The notes below the pieces were generated by a model. The model was not told the DNA's origin. It was given only the letters and a program-made list of their open reading frames with translations, and made no database searches. This document shows positions 46,836 to 58,639 of a stretch of 64,000 nt of DNA, piece after piece. This DNA comes from Piezodorus guildinii (taxonomy: Eukaryota; Arthropoda; Insecta; Hemiptera; Pentatomidae): the NCBI GenBank assembly GCA_023052935.1, contig CM041292.1, positions 134,740,951 to 134,804,950 on the forward strand, in the 5' to 3' direction. Made by a program: the position numbers and the translations under genes. How positions within the stretch are numbered: the first letter of the stretch is position 1; every line of letters starts with the position of its first letter.

Positions 46836-48500
46836 TAAAAATGGATAATAAATTAAATAATGAATATATTAATAAAAAACTACCAATTTATAAAGAATCG
46901 TATTTTTTTTCTTCTTTAAAAGGCTCCATCACAGCATTCTGGACTTCCATTACCACAATAACTGTTTTAGAAATACCGGACGACGCGGAGAGGGGCAGCT
47001 TGTTCTAATTTACATATTACAAGGGGTACCACTCAAACCTACTCCATTCTCGAAGCCACCAATATAAAATATATTTAGTCAGCTATCTGCTTATATAAAC
47101 AAAGATCGTAAAACAGTCAGCCCGGGCATACGGCCTTTACTGGACCTCGCTAAGATAAGAAAAATCCGGGGCTTAGGTATGTTTCAGCTCCAATAAAAAT
47201 GCACAATGAATCAATATTTGACATCAAGGTTGTATATAACCATGTCAAATAAAAGTGACACCAAAGGGGGAAAAAAAAATGTCTGGCAGTCATAGGGACC
47301 GCCTAATTTCTATATCTATTGGTACTCCATGTAAAAATTCTCTCTCTTTTCAAATAACTATTTATTAATCGAAATATGCACAAAGCATGCACAAAGTAAT
47401 TTAATAAATAATAATAACAATACCACGATGTATAATACAATTGAGGATGTATGATGTAGGATGTTGAAATTCTCGGGTAGAAATACCATTATATTATTTT
47501 TATATTCTGTTATTAATTGCATAAATTTTAACCCTCATCAATTTCTGCAATATTTAAATTATTTGCGCTTAACGATTTCATTATATTTTAGAAAGGAAAC
47601 AATGGGTCTATTGTAAATTAAGTATGAAACGAAAATTTTTATTGACATTTATGTAAATAGCGTGTTAAAACTGCATCGACTGTAGTTTTATATGTTGTTC
47701 TACTATATTTCCGATCATTGGACAAAGCTAATCCTAATTTTTTATTTAAAAATGCAATAACCGGTAGATTTTTGTCATTTGAAAAATTAATATTAAAGTA
47801 GAGATAACTTCTACGCCATAGTTTATCTACGATGTCTTTAATCATATCATTAGCAACTGATTTTAATTAAATTAAATACTGAAATACCGATCTTATAAAT
47901 ATTTTTGTGTCAATATTACATCAGAATCGATATCCTATCTCTAGTGGACTGGCATACACAGACCGCTGCGCGTGCACCAGCCTAGCGCATGTTGCTAATG
48001 TCACCATGGTCACGAAATCAAAACTTTTACCCCTACCAAAAAAAATTTCACTGAAAAACAAACCAAAAAAATCCTCAAACAATTTTGAACCATTGATAAA
48101 TATGAATAAACAACGAGATCGAACAACAAGAAAATAATTACTAACATATATAGGGAATGAACATAAATATAGATTTTTAAAAGTTTCCAATATTTAAGAT
48201 TACACATCGTAAAAATATATTTATAAAGAGAGCTAACCAACAGGCGAATGGGACAATAAAAGATGGTCATATTACAGCATAGATAGCATTTACCTTATAA
48301 TATCATGGCCATACTGATATATATAAACAATCACAAGAGAGAAATTCCGATTTGGATTTGCTGCTCAACTTCGCTCAGTTGCTATGCGTACACAGCGTAC
48401 CGCATCAATCCTGAAAAAAAATTTTTAAGGTACAAATATAGAGAGATTCTGCCAAAAAGAAACACTTGGACATATCGATGGGCCTCTTGGACAAATCGAC
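46836..48500. other. no recognised gene
   Basis: Several short frames. One minus frame at 47639-47845 (68 codons, starting MIKDIVDKLWRRSYLYF) looks less random than its neighbours and could be an exon or transposon scrap, but I cannot assign it. The plus frame at 46823-47008 contains ITAFWTSITTITVLEIPDD, also unassigned. Confidence 0.4.
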
Positions 48501-48504
48501 CTAG

Positions 48505-49320
48505 CCTCAATATATTGGTGATGCAGGATTCTCAGTGAGTCCAGGATTATGGTCTCCGCTACGTTTTGTAACTGTTTTTCTTTCGAGTCCATACCTCTCT
48601 AAAAATGATCCAGTATCTACTGGGATGGTCCCCTGCTTCCGAACCAAAGTCCCGTGACTGAAAAGTTTTCTTTCGCAAAACTCCTCGCGAAATTTTTCTT
48701 GTAGATAAGGGATACATTTCGAGTAAATGCTTTCCTCTCCTCTTGAATTCTTTTGCCTTGTTCCTGTCATTTGTCTCGTATCTGACAGTGGGATCCACTA
48801 TCAGTGCTTCCTTTTCTGTGGTACTAAATGCCAAGATGTCCACAATCTAGTTGATCCTTCGGTATCAATGCAAAACACTTTTGGAAACATTTGTATTTTT
48901 TCTTTTCCAACAATTCTGCTATCTCCTTCTTTATGCGGTTGTGCCGGCGGCTAACCAGAAGCATGTTATGTGGACATTTACCCAACACATGTGCAGGGTT
49001 TCTGACACTTGACCGCATCTGCGGCAGAGGGGTCCACCAACTGCTTCATTAACCTGGCACCTCCACGATTCCACGATTAGTTAGCGTTGTTTATGTTCAG
49101 TTTAAGTGCGTTGGTCCACTCCGATCCTGTAAGATCCTTCGATCAAACATAAACCTATTACCGCAGGGATGGCTTTGAAATGGACCACGCCTACACCCTG
49201 TCACTTGCATTGGCTCCATTCCTGAATGACTTTTCTCTTAAGAATTGTCTTACTTTCTTTACCGTGAGAGGGGCATCCATAGTATTTCTTTCAATCTGCA
49301 ATAGTTCGGTGCACAATAAA
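48505..49320 (-). pseudogene. R2-like LINE remnant (C-terminal zinc-finger and endonuclease region)
   Basis: Minus-strand fragments in three frames line up with the C-terminal part of R2-type polyproteins. In order: NTMDAPLTVKKVRQFLREKS near 49300-49240, an HFKAIPA segment, LCRRCGQVSETL near 49020, HVLGKCPHNMLLVSRRHNRI (cysteine-histidine knuckle of the C-C-H-C kind), then VDILAFSTTEKEALIVDPTV and RYETNDRNK near 48840-48770, the hallmark D-P-T-V-R-[FY]-E of the restriction-like endonuclease region. It is broken by frameshifts and stops, with no RT left. R2 elements normally sit in 28S rDNA, but R2-like relatives occur elsewhere; no rDNA is adjacent here. Confidence 0.8.
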
Positions 49321-50502
49321 ATACAGCAAATAAATAAAGAAAAATAAAACAATTTCTTCAGACATAAAATACAAAAAAGGAAAATTAATAATAATTAATT
49401 ATTCTTAAAAAGTTTAAAAAATATATGATATTTACAGAAAAAAAAAATACATAAGAAGAAGCTAATCATCAAAATTGATCTCAAATTTTGGTTTTCAAAA
49501 ATAAAAATAAAAATAATAAAATTTTAATAAATGGAATGTGTAAACAACACACTTAGATAGTAATAAGACAGAAAGCATTCACGTCTTCAAACAGAAAGAA
49601 CCTCTGTTTGTCCACTAGCTTGAAATAGTTGGAAACCCTAATTAATTACCTTCATCCTTTTCCAAAATACTACCCCGGATCCGTCCATGATTAAGATATA
49701 TTAAATAAATACAATCATAAGAAACAGACAAGTAATTGATAAATTTAGCAATTTTCCGAAACCCTATATGATTATTGTTTGTTTTTTTTAATATGGTAAT
49801 GCAAGATAAACTTCCTGAACGAAATGGATACTAAATAGGCGAGGTTTTAAAAAGAAAAAAAAATGATTGATTAATGACAGCTAAGTGAAAATTAGTACTG
49901 AGAGAACCAGCAGTAAATTATCCGCCTGCTCTGCGCGGATACAAAATGAGACGTGTGTCACCGAAACATCTAATTATCTTCTCTGAGGTTATCGTCCTCC
50001 CTAAATTTTTGTTTTGTTTAAGATGCACCATGCCAAGCTACTTTATAGCCCTGGTATCACGCCTATAATTCATTATATTAAACCTAAGGTGGGGCATTAC
50101 TTTATATATGAAATCGTATAAATTTAAAATAAAACAATTAACAGATACAATGAATAGGGAAACAAAAGGCAGGAAGAAGTCAACTATAATATAAAATAAG
50201 GGAAGTAACTTTTCTTAAGGACTGTTTACATTTCACGTCACGCTAATTTTAGTCCTTTTTTGCTTTCCTCACAATGTCACGCTGCGTTCCCCTGAGAAAA
50301 CTTCCCATCTGTCGCGTAGCGTCATTAAATATTCATTTCTAAGACTTTTAATAAATAAAAATGTAGAAATGATCTGAATAAAATTACACAATAATTAATA
50401 ATAAAGTTAAATTCTATTTTTGAGATACCTCATACACACTTATGTATTTTATTGTTTAGTTGAATTTTATATGAAAATATTTAACATACGTCCTCAACGA
50501 TT
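49321..50502. other. AT-rich DNA, nothing recognised
   Basis: A slightly GC-richer patch at 50230-50330 ('CACGTCACGCTAA', 'GTCGCGTAGCGTC') has no gene. Confidence 0.45.
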
Positions 50503-50990
50503 TGTTATTGTTGTTGTTTGAGGTTCTGAGGAGTAAAGCCCAGGGGTCATAAACGCCTATATTTCACTTTTAACAAGGGGAAAGCATAATTAAAATAAAT
50601 CAATTAAAATTAATAAACCAAGCTTATAAAAATAATAATAATAAGATAAACTAGTAGATAAAAAATGAAATTAAAAAAAATATATTTTATTAAATAATAG
50701 ATGGCTCTTAAAAAATGTTAATAGCAACGAAATATTGTATTCATTATCGGAGAGTATAATATATTTGAGGTTATATTTGTTCTGAGTCCTAATTTGTTTA
50801 AACTTGTCCTATAAATAGGACATTCTTCTAAAATGCGGCTGATGGTGAGGATATTGTTACAGTGTTGCACTTCGGGGGCTGTTGTTTAGTAAATAGATGG
50901 AGATGGGTCATGTTAATGTGGAACATCTTTAATCTAGCTAGGACAACTTCCTCTCTACGGCTTGAGCGATATGATAAGGAGCATATGGTA
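50503..50990 (-). pseudogene. I-superfamily LINE 3' remnant
   Basis: The minus strand reads SRREEVVLARLKMFHINMTH then LHLFTKQQPPKC near 50985-50880, and ISRILEECPIYRTSLNKLGL after one frameshift. This is the RNase-H-to-zinc-finger tail (R-x-x-x-V-x-L-x-R-L-R and H-x-L-x-E-C-P) of I-type elements. The 3' UTR ends with GACCCCTGGGCTTTACTCC and CAA-type repeats, seen as TTGTTGTTG on the plus strand at about 50509-50519. It is 5'-truncated and inactive. Confidence 0.75.
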
Positions 50991-51851
50991 GAGCTTATTT
51001 ACTGTAAATAAGATTTTAATTCAAATAAAAGTGATTCCTGCCTTCTCCAAAAAATAAAAAAACAACCATTAATCTGAAGAGGTAAAGATTTTTATTTTAA
51101 AAAAAAACATCATATGAACTAAATTTCTTATAATTACTGTAATCAAAATAAAATATTTTCAGAAAAAGATATCGCTATGATTTTGAAATGTTCTAATGTT
51201 CGTTGTTATTTATAGGTCAGACTTTCATAGGGTAAGGAGAGAAGGTGAGAGAGAAGAGGAAGAGAGCAGGCCACCCCAAAATTTGATGGGACCAATAAAA
51301 ATTATATAAATAAAATTTAAAAAACAAAAATAAAATCTTAGGATTTAAAGGTGAACTGAGAAATTGTTTTTACTTCAAAATACATACTTACTTTCTTAAT
51401 TATTATGCGTAAAGATAACTTTATGATAAAAAAACAAAACAACAACTTTAGTTTTCAACCTTGCCATTCAACCTATATTCGTATTGCAAAAGAAGACGAA
51501 TTTATAGTGTTTTGGAACGGAACACATTTTTGAAGAATTATATTGGGTTGTAAAATAAGTTCAAAGCGTTTTTTTACTGGTTGTTATTTCAATAAAAAAC
51601 AAATTCTATAAATATTTTTACACAATTGAAGACGTTGATTTCCAAAAGGAAATACATATTTGTATTCTCATCATTTAGTTTTATTAATTCTATTTGATGT
51701 TATCTAATGATTTCTCAAGTCCTTAAAAAACGCGATTTAGAAATGCGGTCATTTTCTAAAAGTACTAATTACGCATTTATTATCGTTCCAAATCATTTTA
51801 AGAAAATTCATTCCATAACTTTAATATGATGTTATTATTATAGTAAAAAAA

Positions 51852-52755
51852 AATCTGGTGCGGGCAACACACGACTTTCACTTACCTCCATTTTTAAAAT
51901 CAATGAAAGAATTTTCAAATACAGTTAGAGATAAAATACGTGAAATTATTAAGGAATTAATCAAATTGAATTTATGTAGAAACATGTGTTTTATTAAAAA
52001 ATCTATTATATTATTATATAAATAATCAGTTAGTTTTATCTTCTTTTCATCACTCTCCATTAACTTTTAAAAGCTTGTGTATGAGATGATATTTTTTCTA
52101 AAATCTTTAGCTTTCCAACGGTATTATCATACATGTATATTACTGCTCTTATGTTCAAAAACGAAAAATTGCATTAAAAAAATATTTTTTCTGTTTTCTC
52201 CTTTAGTTGGGTATCGAATTTATTCAATTTATATATTTACCTGGTTTTCATCAGCGTTAACAAGATAATCTAGTTATTATTATTGAATCTACAAAATTAA
52301 AGGTTTCTTTAGAGGAAGACAATTTAAAATATCGGCATTTAAGCCCTGTCAGACCATTTTTATCCAAATAAAACCTACATGATATTAAAGCCATTAAATT
52401 TTACATCGATATAGCGAGTTTAATCAAAATCGTCGGAACCGTTTTCGAGAAAATCGAAAAAAGGTGCAAAATGCATGATATAAAGTGCCTCTTCTGGTAG
52501 CTCATTTTGATGAAAAAAGTTTTGTCACGTCTCGGGCTATAGTTGTCTTAAATATGAAATTTCAGTTTCATAGGACTTACCGTTTTCGCCCGGGAGTTAC
52601 CACACACACACAGACACACACACATACACACCAGACCGCGGGACTTGGGTTATTTGGACTCAGGGGACCCTAAAACGTGTATTTCCGTTGAAAACTGGAA
52701 TTCGAAAATTTTCACGATCGCAATACTTCCCTTACTATATATAGTAAGTGAAAGT
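51852..52755 (+). mobile_element. family B element, complete copy
   Basis: Starts TCTGGTGCGGGCAACACACG followed by ACTTTCACTTACCTCC, and ends ATATATAGTAAGTGAAAGT. About 904 bp, highly similar to the copy at 31482. A CA microsatellite lies at about 52602-52638. Confidence 0.88.
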
Positions 52756-53006
52756 AATAATTCTAAATTTTAAGGCAAAAAGACCCAAATTAGTTAGTTT
52801 AATAATATAGTAATGAGAGATTTTCCGCTTCCTGTAACATTTCCTAGAATGGATATAGTACCTTTTGGAAATCAACGTCTCAATTATGTTTGACCAATTT
52901 TGATCTATTACATGTTTCCATCTTTCAGATTATGTTTGGATGGTATATATATAAACACATGCATGTGGTATATTATCAGTTATATTTATAATATTATCAT
53001 ATATAA

Positions 53007-53160
53007 TTAATTTTTTGGAATATGGTCAGCAGTTGAAGTACTACCCGAGAGCTTAGCGTCTTCCAAGTCAAAATTTCTGGTTCTGAACTGAGCAAACCAG
53101 TCACGGAAGGTGTACGGCATCGCCATACACACTGCAAAATTCGTTATCTGTCTTTTCATT
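53007..53160 (-). pseudogene. mariner transposase N-terminal fragment
   Basis: The minus strand reads TFRDWFAQFRTRNFDLEDAK then LSGSTSTADH. This is the helix-turn-helix segment of mariner transposases, where W-F-x-x-F-R-x-x-x-F-D-L-E-D and S-G-x-x-S/T are conserved. It is followed by a stop; the catalytic domain is missing. It lies inside the mariner TIR pair and in the expected orientation relative to them. Confidence 0.8.
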
Positions 53161-53191
53161 TTTGAGAAAAAAAAATTATTAAATAAAACGT

Positions 53192-53412
53192 TAGATGAGG
53201 AATATGGTTGGGGGAGGAGGGTGCGTTCATAAAAAAAAACACAATAGCAAGTAGCACTTATTTTTAGTTGTGTGCCGACGTTTCGGCCTACATTGTGTGA
53301 GGGGGCATTCATCGGGGCTATGAGAAACAAGATAACAACCAATGTAATTTATCTAACTAATTACATCTTCCTCACATCTCTACAATATTCTCATCGGTCA
53401 ACTAAACTCCAT
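53192..53412 (-). mobile_element. family C element, older copy
   Basis: Starts TTAGATGAGGAATATGGTTG, contains GTGTGCCGACGTTTCGGCC and a later CATCTTCCTCAC and CGGTCAACTAAACTCC, all matching the copy at 62434-62737. Read on the minus strand it keeps the GATGA...GGCCGAAACGTCGGCAC motif, but with C-C-G-A-T-G-A in place of CTGATGA. Confidence 0.7.
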
Positions 53413-53879
53413 CATTTTAATTGAAATCAATTTCTTCTCTTCCATTTCGAACAAGCAAAATACCATTTAAAGTTTGATACACCGCCTTAACTACTCCTTT
53501 TTTAGAATATGTAATCATTATTGACCAAATAAACATGATTTTATAAAACACAGAGAAATTAATTAATTGGAATATTGAAAAACGCTATAACTCATTTTAC
53601 AACCCAATACATTGCGAACTTTCATATTCAATATAGAATAATAAAAACACTATTTTAAAATTAATAAATATCTATCATGATTGAATTTATAAATGAGAAT
53701 TTAAAAGGTAAAAAAATACACATGCAAGGCCTGAGCCCAGCGCTAACGAGCGCCTCCTGTAATTGCTATAATCGATTGATAGCATCCAATAAAACGGCAA
53801 GACAGATTACAATTAGCGAACTAAGTAATGAGCAGAGTGGGTATGTAATAAGCTCATTAGGGAAATGTGGAGGTTTGCG

Positions 53880-54130
53880 AAGTTGAGGTGGATAAGTGCG
53901 ACTTATCAGGTTGGAAGGCATCAAGCACGCAACCATGGTTGCATGACCCTATCTGCAACATAGGCACAATGCTCGCACAGAGGCCTGCGGTCCGGCCACG
54001 GAGCTGGCTGTACCGCTGAGTTATTGTCCCAGATCCCATCTCTCCCGTGCACACAGTACCGGGCCTACTTTGTCCCCCAGCGGCCTTTTTCATAAGGCTA
54101 CCGTCTTAATCTGAACTCAGTCTCCGAAGA
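53880..54130. other. GC-rich block of unknown nature
   Basis: Mixed sequence with 'CGGTCCGGCCACGG' near 53989 and 'CCGGGCCTACTTTG' near 54059. It carries a minus frame of 78 codons without recognisable motifs. It could be a regulatory island or an unrecognised repeat. Confidence 0.3.
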
Positions 54131-54924
54131 AACAGATATCTAATCTCAACGGGCATTAACTTTTAACGAGGGAAAACGATTGTTATTCGCAGACAAGACA
54201 AACCATTCCCCCATCTGATCTATCTTACTTGCATTCCTCAAATTTTAGTACAACATTAAATAACAATATGCAAGACCAGGAATTCAAAAGAGATTTTATT
54301 TCACTTAAAATCTTAATTCAATCAGTGCCCTAATAAATAACACTGTGAGATGTTTATTGACCATGGAGGTGAATTTGTCACATAAATTTTATATTTTCTT
54401 ATATAAAACAACCATCTTCATGGGTTAAGTATCTCATGAATTTTATCCATCAAATCGCGGATGTTTCAAAGGCTTAGGAGTAATAAAATGCCTTATCAAA
54501 TCTTCAAGCTTTAGGTAAATGCACATATCCTTGCTCTCAAGCAACAGATCGAACTGATAAAGACCGTAAAAAAACCAACCATTCTTTTGGATTCATCTTC
54601 GAAATAAATTTAGTTTTGGTTTTATTTCTTTGTAAAATTTCAGTATTAAGATTATCTCTTACATATTTATTGAATTTTTTTTTAAACACAAAAAGACAGT
54701 AGTATTAGAATTACGGAGAGAAGTAAGGCATTAGTTGTATCGAACAATGATAGAAACACACAGTCTTTGTAAAGTGGTTACCCTTAACATGGGAAATACC
54801 AGAATTGAATATAATAATGGGAAAAAACATAAGGACAAGATGGTTGGGGGAGCAGTCGTTAAGTGAACTAAATTGTAGTGAATAAAGCGCAATTAATAAA
54901 AGTTCTTTTCTGAACAGAGGTTTA

Positions 54925-55860
54925 TTTAGTTCACAATAAATTAAGTTCACTTAATTGAAGAGTTTCCTTCTTTTATTCTACCTCCATTCAAAACTTCTTC
55001 CATCGGTAAATAATGTAATTGAACAAAAAAAAATAAATAAAATAAAAACAAAAGCAGGATACTAAATGTTTGCGTTATGTATGTTTTTTTAATGAATTAA
55101 TGCGTATTTTATAAATGTGTATTTAGTTCACAATAAATTAAGTTCACTTAATTGAAGTGTTTCTATGGCTGCACCCACAATCAACTTCTAAAATTTTAAG
55201 TACAATCAACTATTCTACCATCGGTTTAAATTATATTTGAATGGAAGGATGATTAATAAAATAAAAACATAAGAACAAATTAAATGTTTATGTTAAGTGG
55301 ATTATAAATGTTTTGTTTTCTTAAATTAATGCGTAGTATATAAATGTGTCGTATAATTATATTTGAACTGAAAAGAAGATGAATATAATTAAACTTTAGA
55401 AGCAAACTAATATTCTTTTATGTGCGTTTTTTATGTATTAATGTGTATTCTATAAATGTCTATTTAGTTCACAGTAAATTAAGTTTACTTAATTGAAGTG
55501 TTTCTATTACTGCACTCACAACCAACGTCTATATTCTACCTACAATCTACTATTCTACCATCATTATAATTTATATTTGAATGAAAAGAAAATTAATAAA
55601 TAAAAACTTAAGAAGGAAACTATTATGTCTTTTATGTAGGATTTTTTTTATGTATCAATGTGTATTCTACAAATGCGTATTTAGTTCAGAGTAAATTAAG
55701 TTCACTTAATTGAATCACTTCAATGACTACACCCCCAACATACTTCTAATATTATAGATATAATATTAGAACTTCCAAGTCAATAAAACTTCCATTGCTA
55801 TAAAATGTAAGTTATATGAAAATAAGATCAATAAAATAAAAACTCAAAAAGCAAACTATA
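54925..55860 (+). repeat. tandem repeat of about 200-bp units, five copies
   Basis: Units begin TTTAGTTCACAATAAATTAA at 54925, 55122, 55463 (CAGTAAATT variant) and 55680 (CAGAGTAAATT variant). A shortened unit near 55320-55462 lacks the first part. Each full unit has a near-palindrome TTAAGTTCACTTAA, a 'CTACCATC' block, an A-rich block with AATAAAATAAAAAC, and ends 'ATTAATGYGTATTYTATAAA'. No coding content. Confidence 0.88.
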
Positions 55861-56890
55861 TACAGCTAAATCTTGGCGATTAGTCTTAAGAGTACGAAAA
55901 GATTACTAACACACAACCAAGTTATTCTGACCGACTAAGAAATTCCGAACGATTGACGGTTTGATCGAAAACTATTTTCCAATCACCACAACATATTTCA
56001 TGTCCGGAATATTTCTTTTCCTCTGAAAACACCTCAGTAAAAAGAGCATAGATAAATGATTTATAATTACTCTACGTGTAGGGGTGTGTCCATATAATCT
56101 ACCGACACTGTTCGCTTTTAAAATTGATTATGCGTGACGAGGTCCTGGGAAAAACTGGTCAGTTTTTGAGCGCGGGCCATCGTTCCTCCTCCTGAGCACA
56201 GCTTTCCTCGCATCACTGGATCCGTATCACTGGCCCCCTTCCCGCTATGGTAATATTCATTCTTATAGGAAGGAAATAACTTTTATAAAGAAAGGCACAA
56301 AAGAATAAGAAACCACTGTGGAAAATTAACAACAATAGTCAGATTGAATAATTCTCTATAATAAAAGTTATCGTTAAACTCTGTCACCCTTAAAAAAATT
56401 ATAAGGGGATAATAATAGCCATTAGATAACACGAATCGAAACGATAGCTTATTTTTACTGATTTCGAAGAACTGTGAACAGAACGCGAATAATCATTAAA
56501 CTGCAACATTACACATTATACATCATTTATACTACAATATGCATAATAATGAGATTTTTTCAAAACTTATTCCATTTTTCAAGTAAGACCTGCTTATTTC
56601 TTACTCTGCCTATCTTAGAGGCTTTCAATATCAGTAACGTGAATAAGAGAGAAGGCCTGGGATTTCCTTGGGTCAAGTTTGCCATCCACATGAATGGAGA
56701 ATGAAAATACTATACATTTGTTTAAATGTTTTTAAGAGGATTAACTAATTTTATCTTAGTTGCTGACTTATAGGGTTAGGCCCACCGCACACCTTATTAA
56801 GTTGCTGGTGATTAAAAATCAATATTACATTAATAATTTGTTAAATCCCACCAAATCACCCGCTGTTTCCTTTGATCATACCCACCCATC
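55861..56890. other. AT-rich DNA with one GC-richer patch
   Basis: The patch at 56090-56260 ('GCGTGACGAGGTCCTGGG', 'GAGCGCGGGCCATCG', 'CCTTCCCGCTATGG') has no frame or repeat match. The plus frame at 56474-56704 has no family resemblance. Confidence 0.4.
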
Positions 56891-56899
56891 ATACCCACT

Positions 56900-57460
56900 G
56901 TAGAACAAATTCGATACCTTGGACTTCATCTTGACTAACGACTTACATGTAATCCTCATACAAGACTTAAACGACAAGAAAACTGCTAGCATATATCGAC
57001 TATTAAAACACTTACTAGACAAACGACCAAAACTCCCTCTTTACTTAAAAAAAAAACTCATTTAGACAACTACTATCTGACGTATTTGGACTTATGGCAT
57101 TGAGCTATGGAGGTCCACTAGACCATCGAATTACTCCCTTATCCAATCTATGGAATCCTAAATCGTTCGAAAACTCCTCGACGCTCCTTACTTAGTTACC
57201 AATTAACTCACTATACAAACCCGCTTGTCCGTATCCTCTCATCTACATTTATTCCTTATAATCCTTCGAAGCATCTGAAAAGACGGTGGCCTCGATGGAA
57301 GAAAAACATGGTAATCAAATAAACATTGAAGTGCTACCGCTGGGTAGATTTTTCTCAAGACTTTTTCAAGCCAATTTTTAGTAAATAACTCATTTACTTA
57401 TTGTACTATGTACAGTTGTAAATTTCAATAAAAGAATTTTTACAAAAAGTTTAATAATTT
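56900..57460 (+). pseudogene. Jockey-clade LINE, decayed 3' end
   Basis: Plus-strand fragments IRYLGLHLD, NPHTRLKRQ, WTYGIELWRS-type and LKRRWPRW line up, in order, with the C-terminal 150 residues of the intact ORF2 (RYLGLLLDK, NPHTRLKRQ, WTYGLELWG, RRLKRQWPRD). Many stops and indels. The 3' UTR contains AATAAAAG near 57430. Confidence 0.75.
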
Positions 57461-57805
57461 GTAATTCGTTATTAGAGACAATGTAATGACAAATTTATGA
57501 ATACAAGCTATAAATTAATTTGATAATCAACCATTGGTGAAAAAGGAAAAATATTTCTCTTAATATTAAGAGAAATATTCATTAGAAAAAGAAGAGAAAG
57601 ATTTTAATTTTTAAGAAAAAAAGAGAAAGTTCTTAAGATTAAATGTATATACTTATAAGCATAGTGCTTTACAATATCGGATAAGTTTAAAGAAAACATA
57701 ATTACTCAGTTATATCTATTATAACGGACATTTTTATTGAACTAATCAATTTTATTTTTTTACCTTTACGATTACTCTATTGAATCAATTAAAATTTAGT
57801 TTATT

Positions 57806-57850
57806 TAGAAAAGTAAATGAAAGTCGTGTGAGGTGTGCACCAGATTTTTT
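57806..57850 (-). mobile_element. family B terminal fragment
   Basis: Carries the complement of the family-B cap and inverted repeat: AAATGAAAGTCGTGTGAGG and GTGCACCAGATT. Nothing of the interior follows, apart from AT-rich DNA. Confidence 0.6.
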
Positions 57851-57895
57851 TAAATATTATCCATATTATAATTGTAATACATTTGATTTATTTCC

Positions 57896-57897
<2 letters not shown>

Positions 57898-57952
<55 letters not shown>
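57898..57952. repeat. AT microsatellite
   Basis: About 27 AT units with one TG interruption. Confidence 0.95.
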
Positions 57953-57956
<4 letters not shown>

Positions 57957-58635
57957 AATGATTAATCTGATTCAGATGACGCTTGACTGCAGTAGATTGA
58001 TTAAAATTAACTTTTCATTAAATATTATATATATATAATGTTTTCCTCCACGTCTATATTCGCAATATAGTACGATAAGGCGGACAGATATAAAAATCCA
58101 TACTGGACAATACACTATGTAATTATAACCGTAAACTGCACACAACGTTTTATTTCAAGAATACCTTAATAATAAATTATTTGTTTAATGATTATTCAAA
58201 ATACTATAATCTCATAACAGCCGACCGACCATACCGCAAAAAGGAATTTTTGGGCAGGACAATGTGTCAATGACTCTTCTTTTCCTTAAAAATTTTTTTT
58301 CGTGTATACATGTAAGATAAGGGGGATCTAACTGATATCCATTAGTAGAACAAGTCAAGGTGGAGTTTTAATGAAGTTTCCATGTAAAAGAAGATAATAT
58401 TTTTGGGAAAAATCCAAAAAAGAAATAAAACCAAAACCAAATACGGCCTTGCAGAGAGATAAGGAAACAACAAAGCCATGTACGTCACATTCGTTTAGTG
58501 AGCAAAGTAAAATTGGTGGGGGATCTTTCAATATATCATTTTTCTTTTTTTTTTTCCCAACATTTTTTCAATGGCTAATTCATTAAAATAAATTATTCGT
58601 CATAGGTCAAGAAAACAAGTTAAAATACGTACGTA
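57953..58635. other. AT-rich DNA, nothing recognised
   Basis: No gene or repeat recognised. Confidence 0.5.
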
Positions 58636-58639
58636 CATA

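Larger units (their letters stand above)
51541..53609 (-). mobile_element. decayed mariner element holding later insertions
   Basis: The terminal inverted repeats face each other: TATTGGGTTGTAAAATAAGT at 51541-51560 and its complement (ACTCATTTTACAACCCAATA) at 53590-53609. The TTGGGTTG start next to TA is characteristic of mariner-type elements. Between them lie a complete family-B element (51852-52755), the transposase N-terminus and a family-C element (53192-53412). A segment near 51636-51655 is repeated in inverse at 52862-52885 (GGAAATCAACGTCT), hinting at a further rearrangement. Confidence 0.75.

Noticed and set aside
46823..47008. FWTSITTITV as a potassium-channel pore exon
   Set aside because: The selectivity-filter G-Y-G is absent and the following residues do not fit; chance resemblance.
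54925..55860. CRISPR-like array
   Set aside because: Units are about 200 bp with diverged full-length similarity and no spacer/repeat alternation; the genome is eukaryotic.
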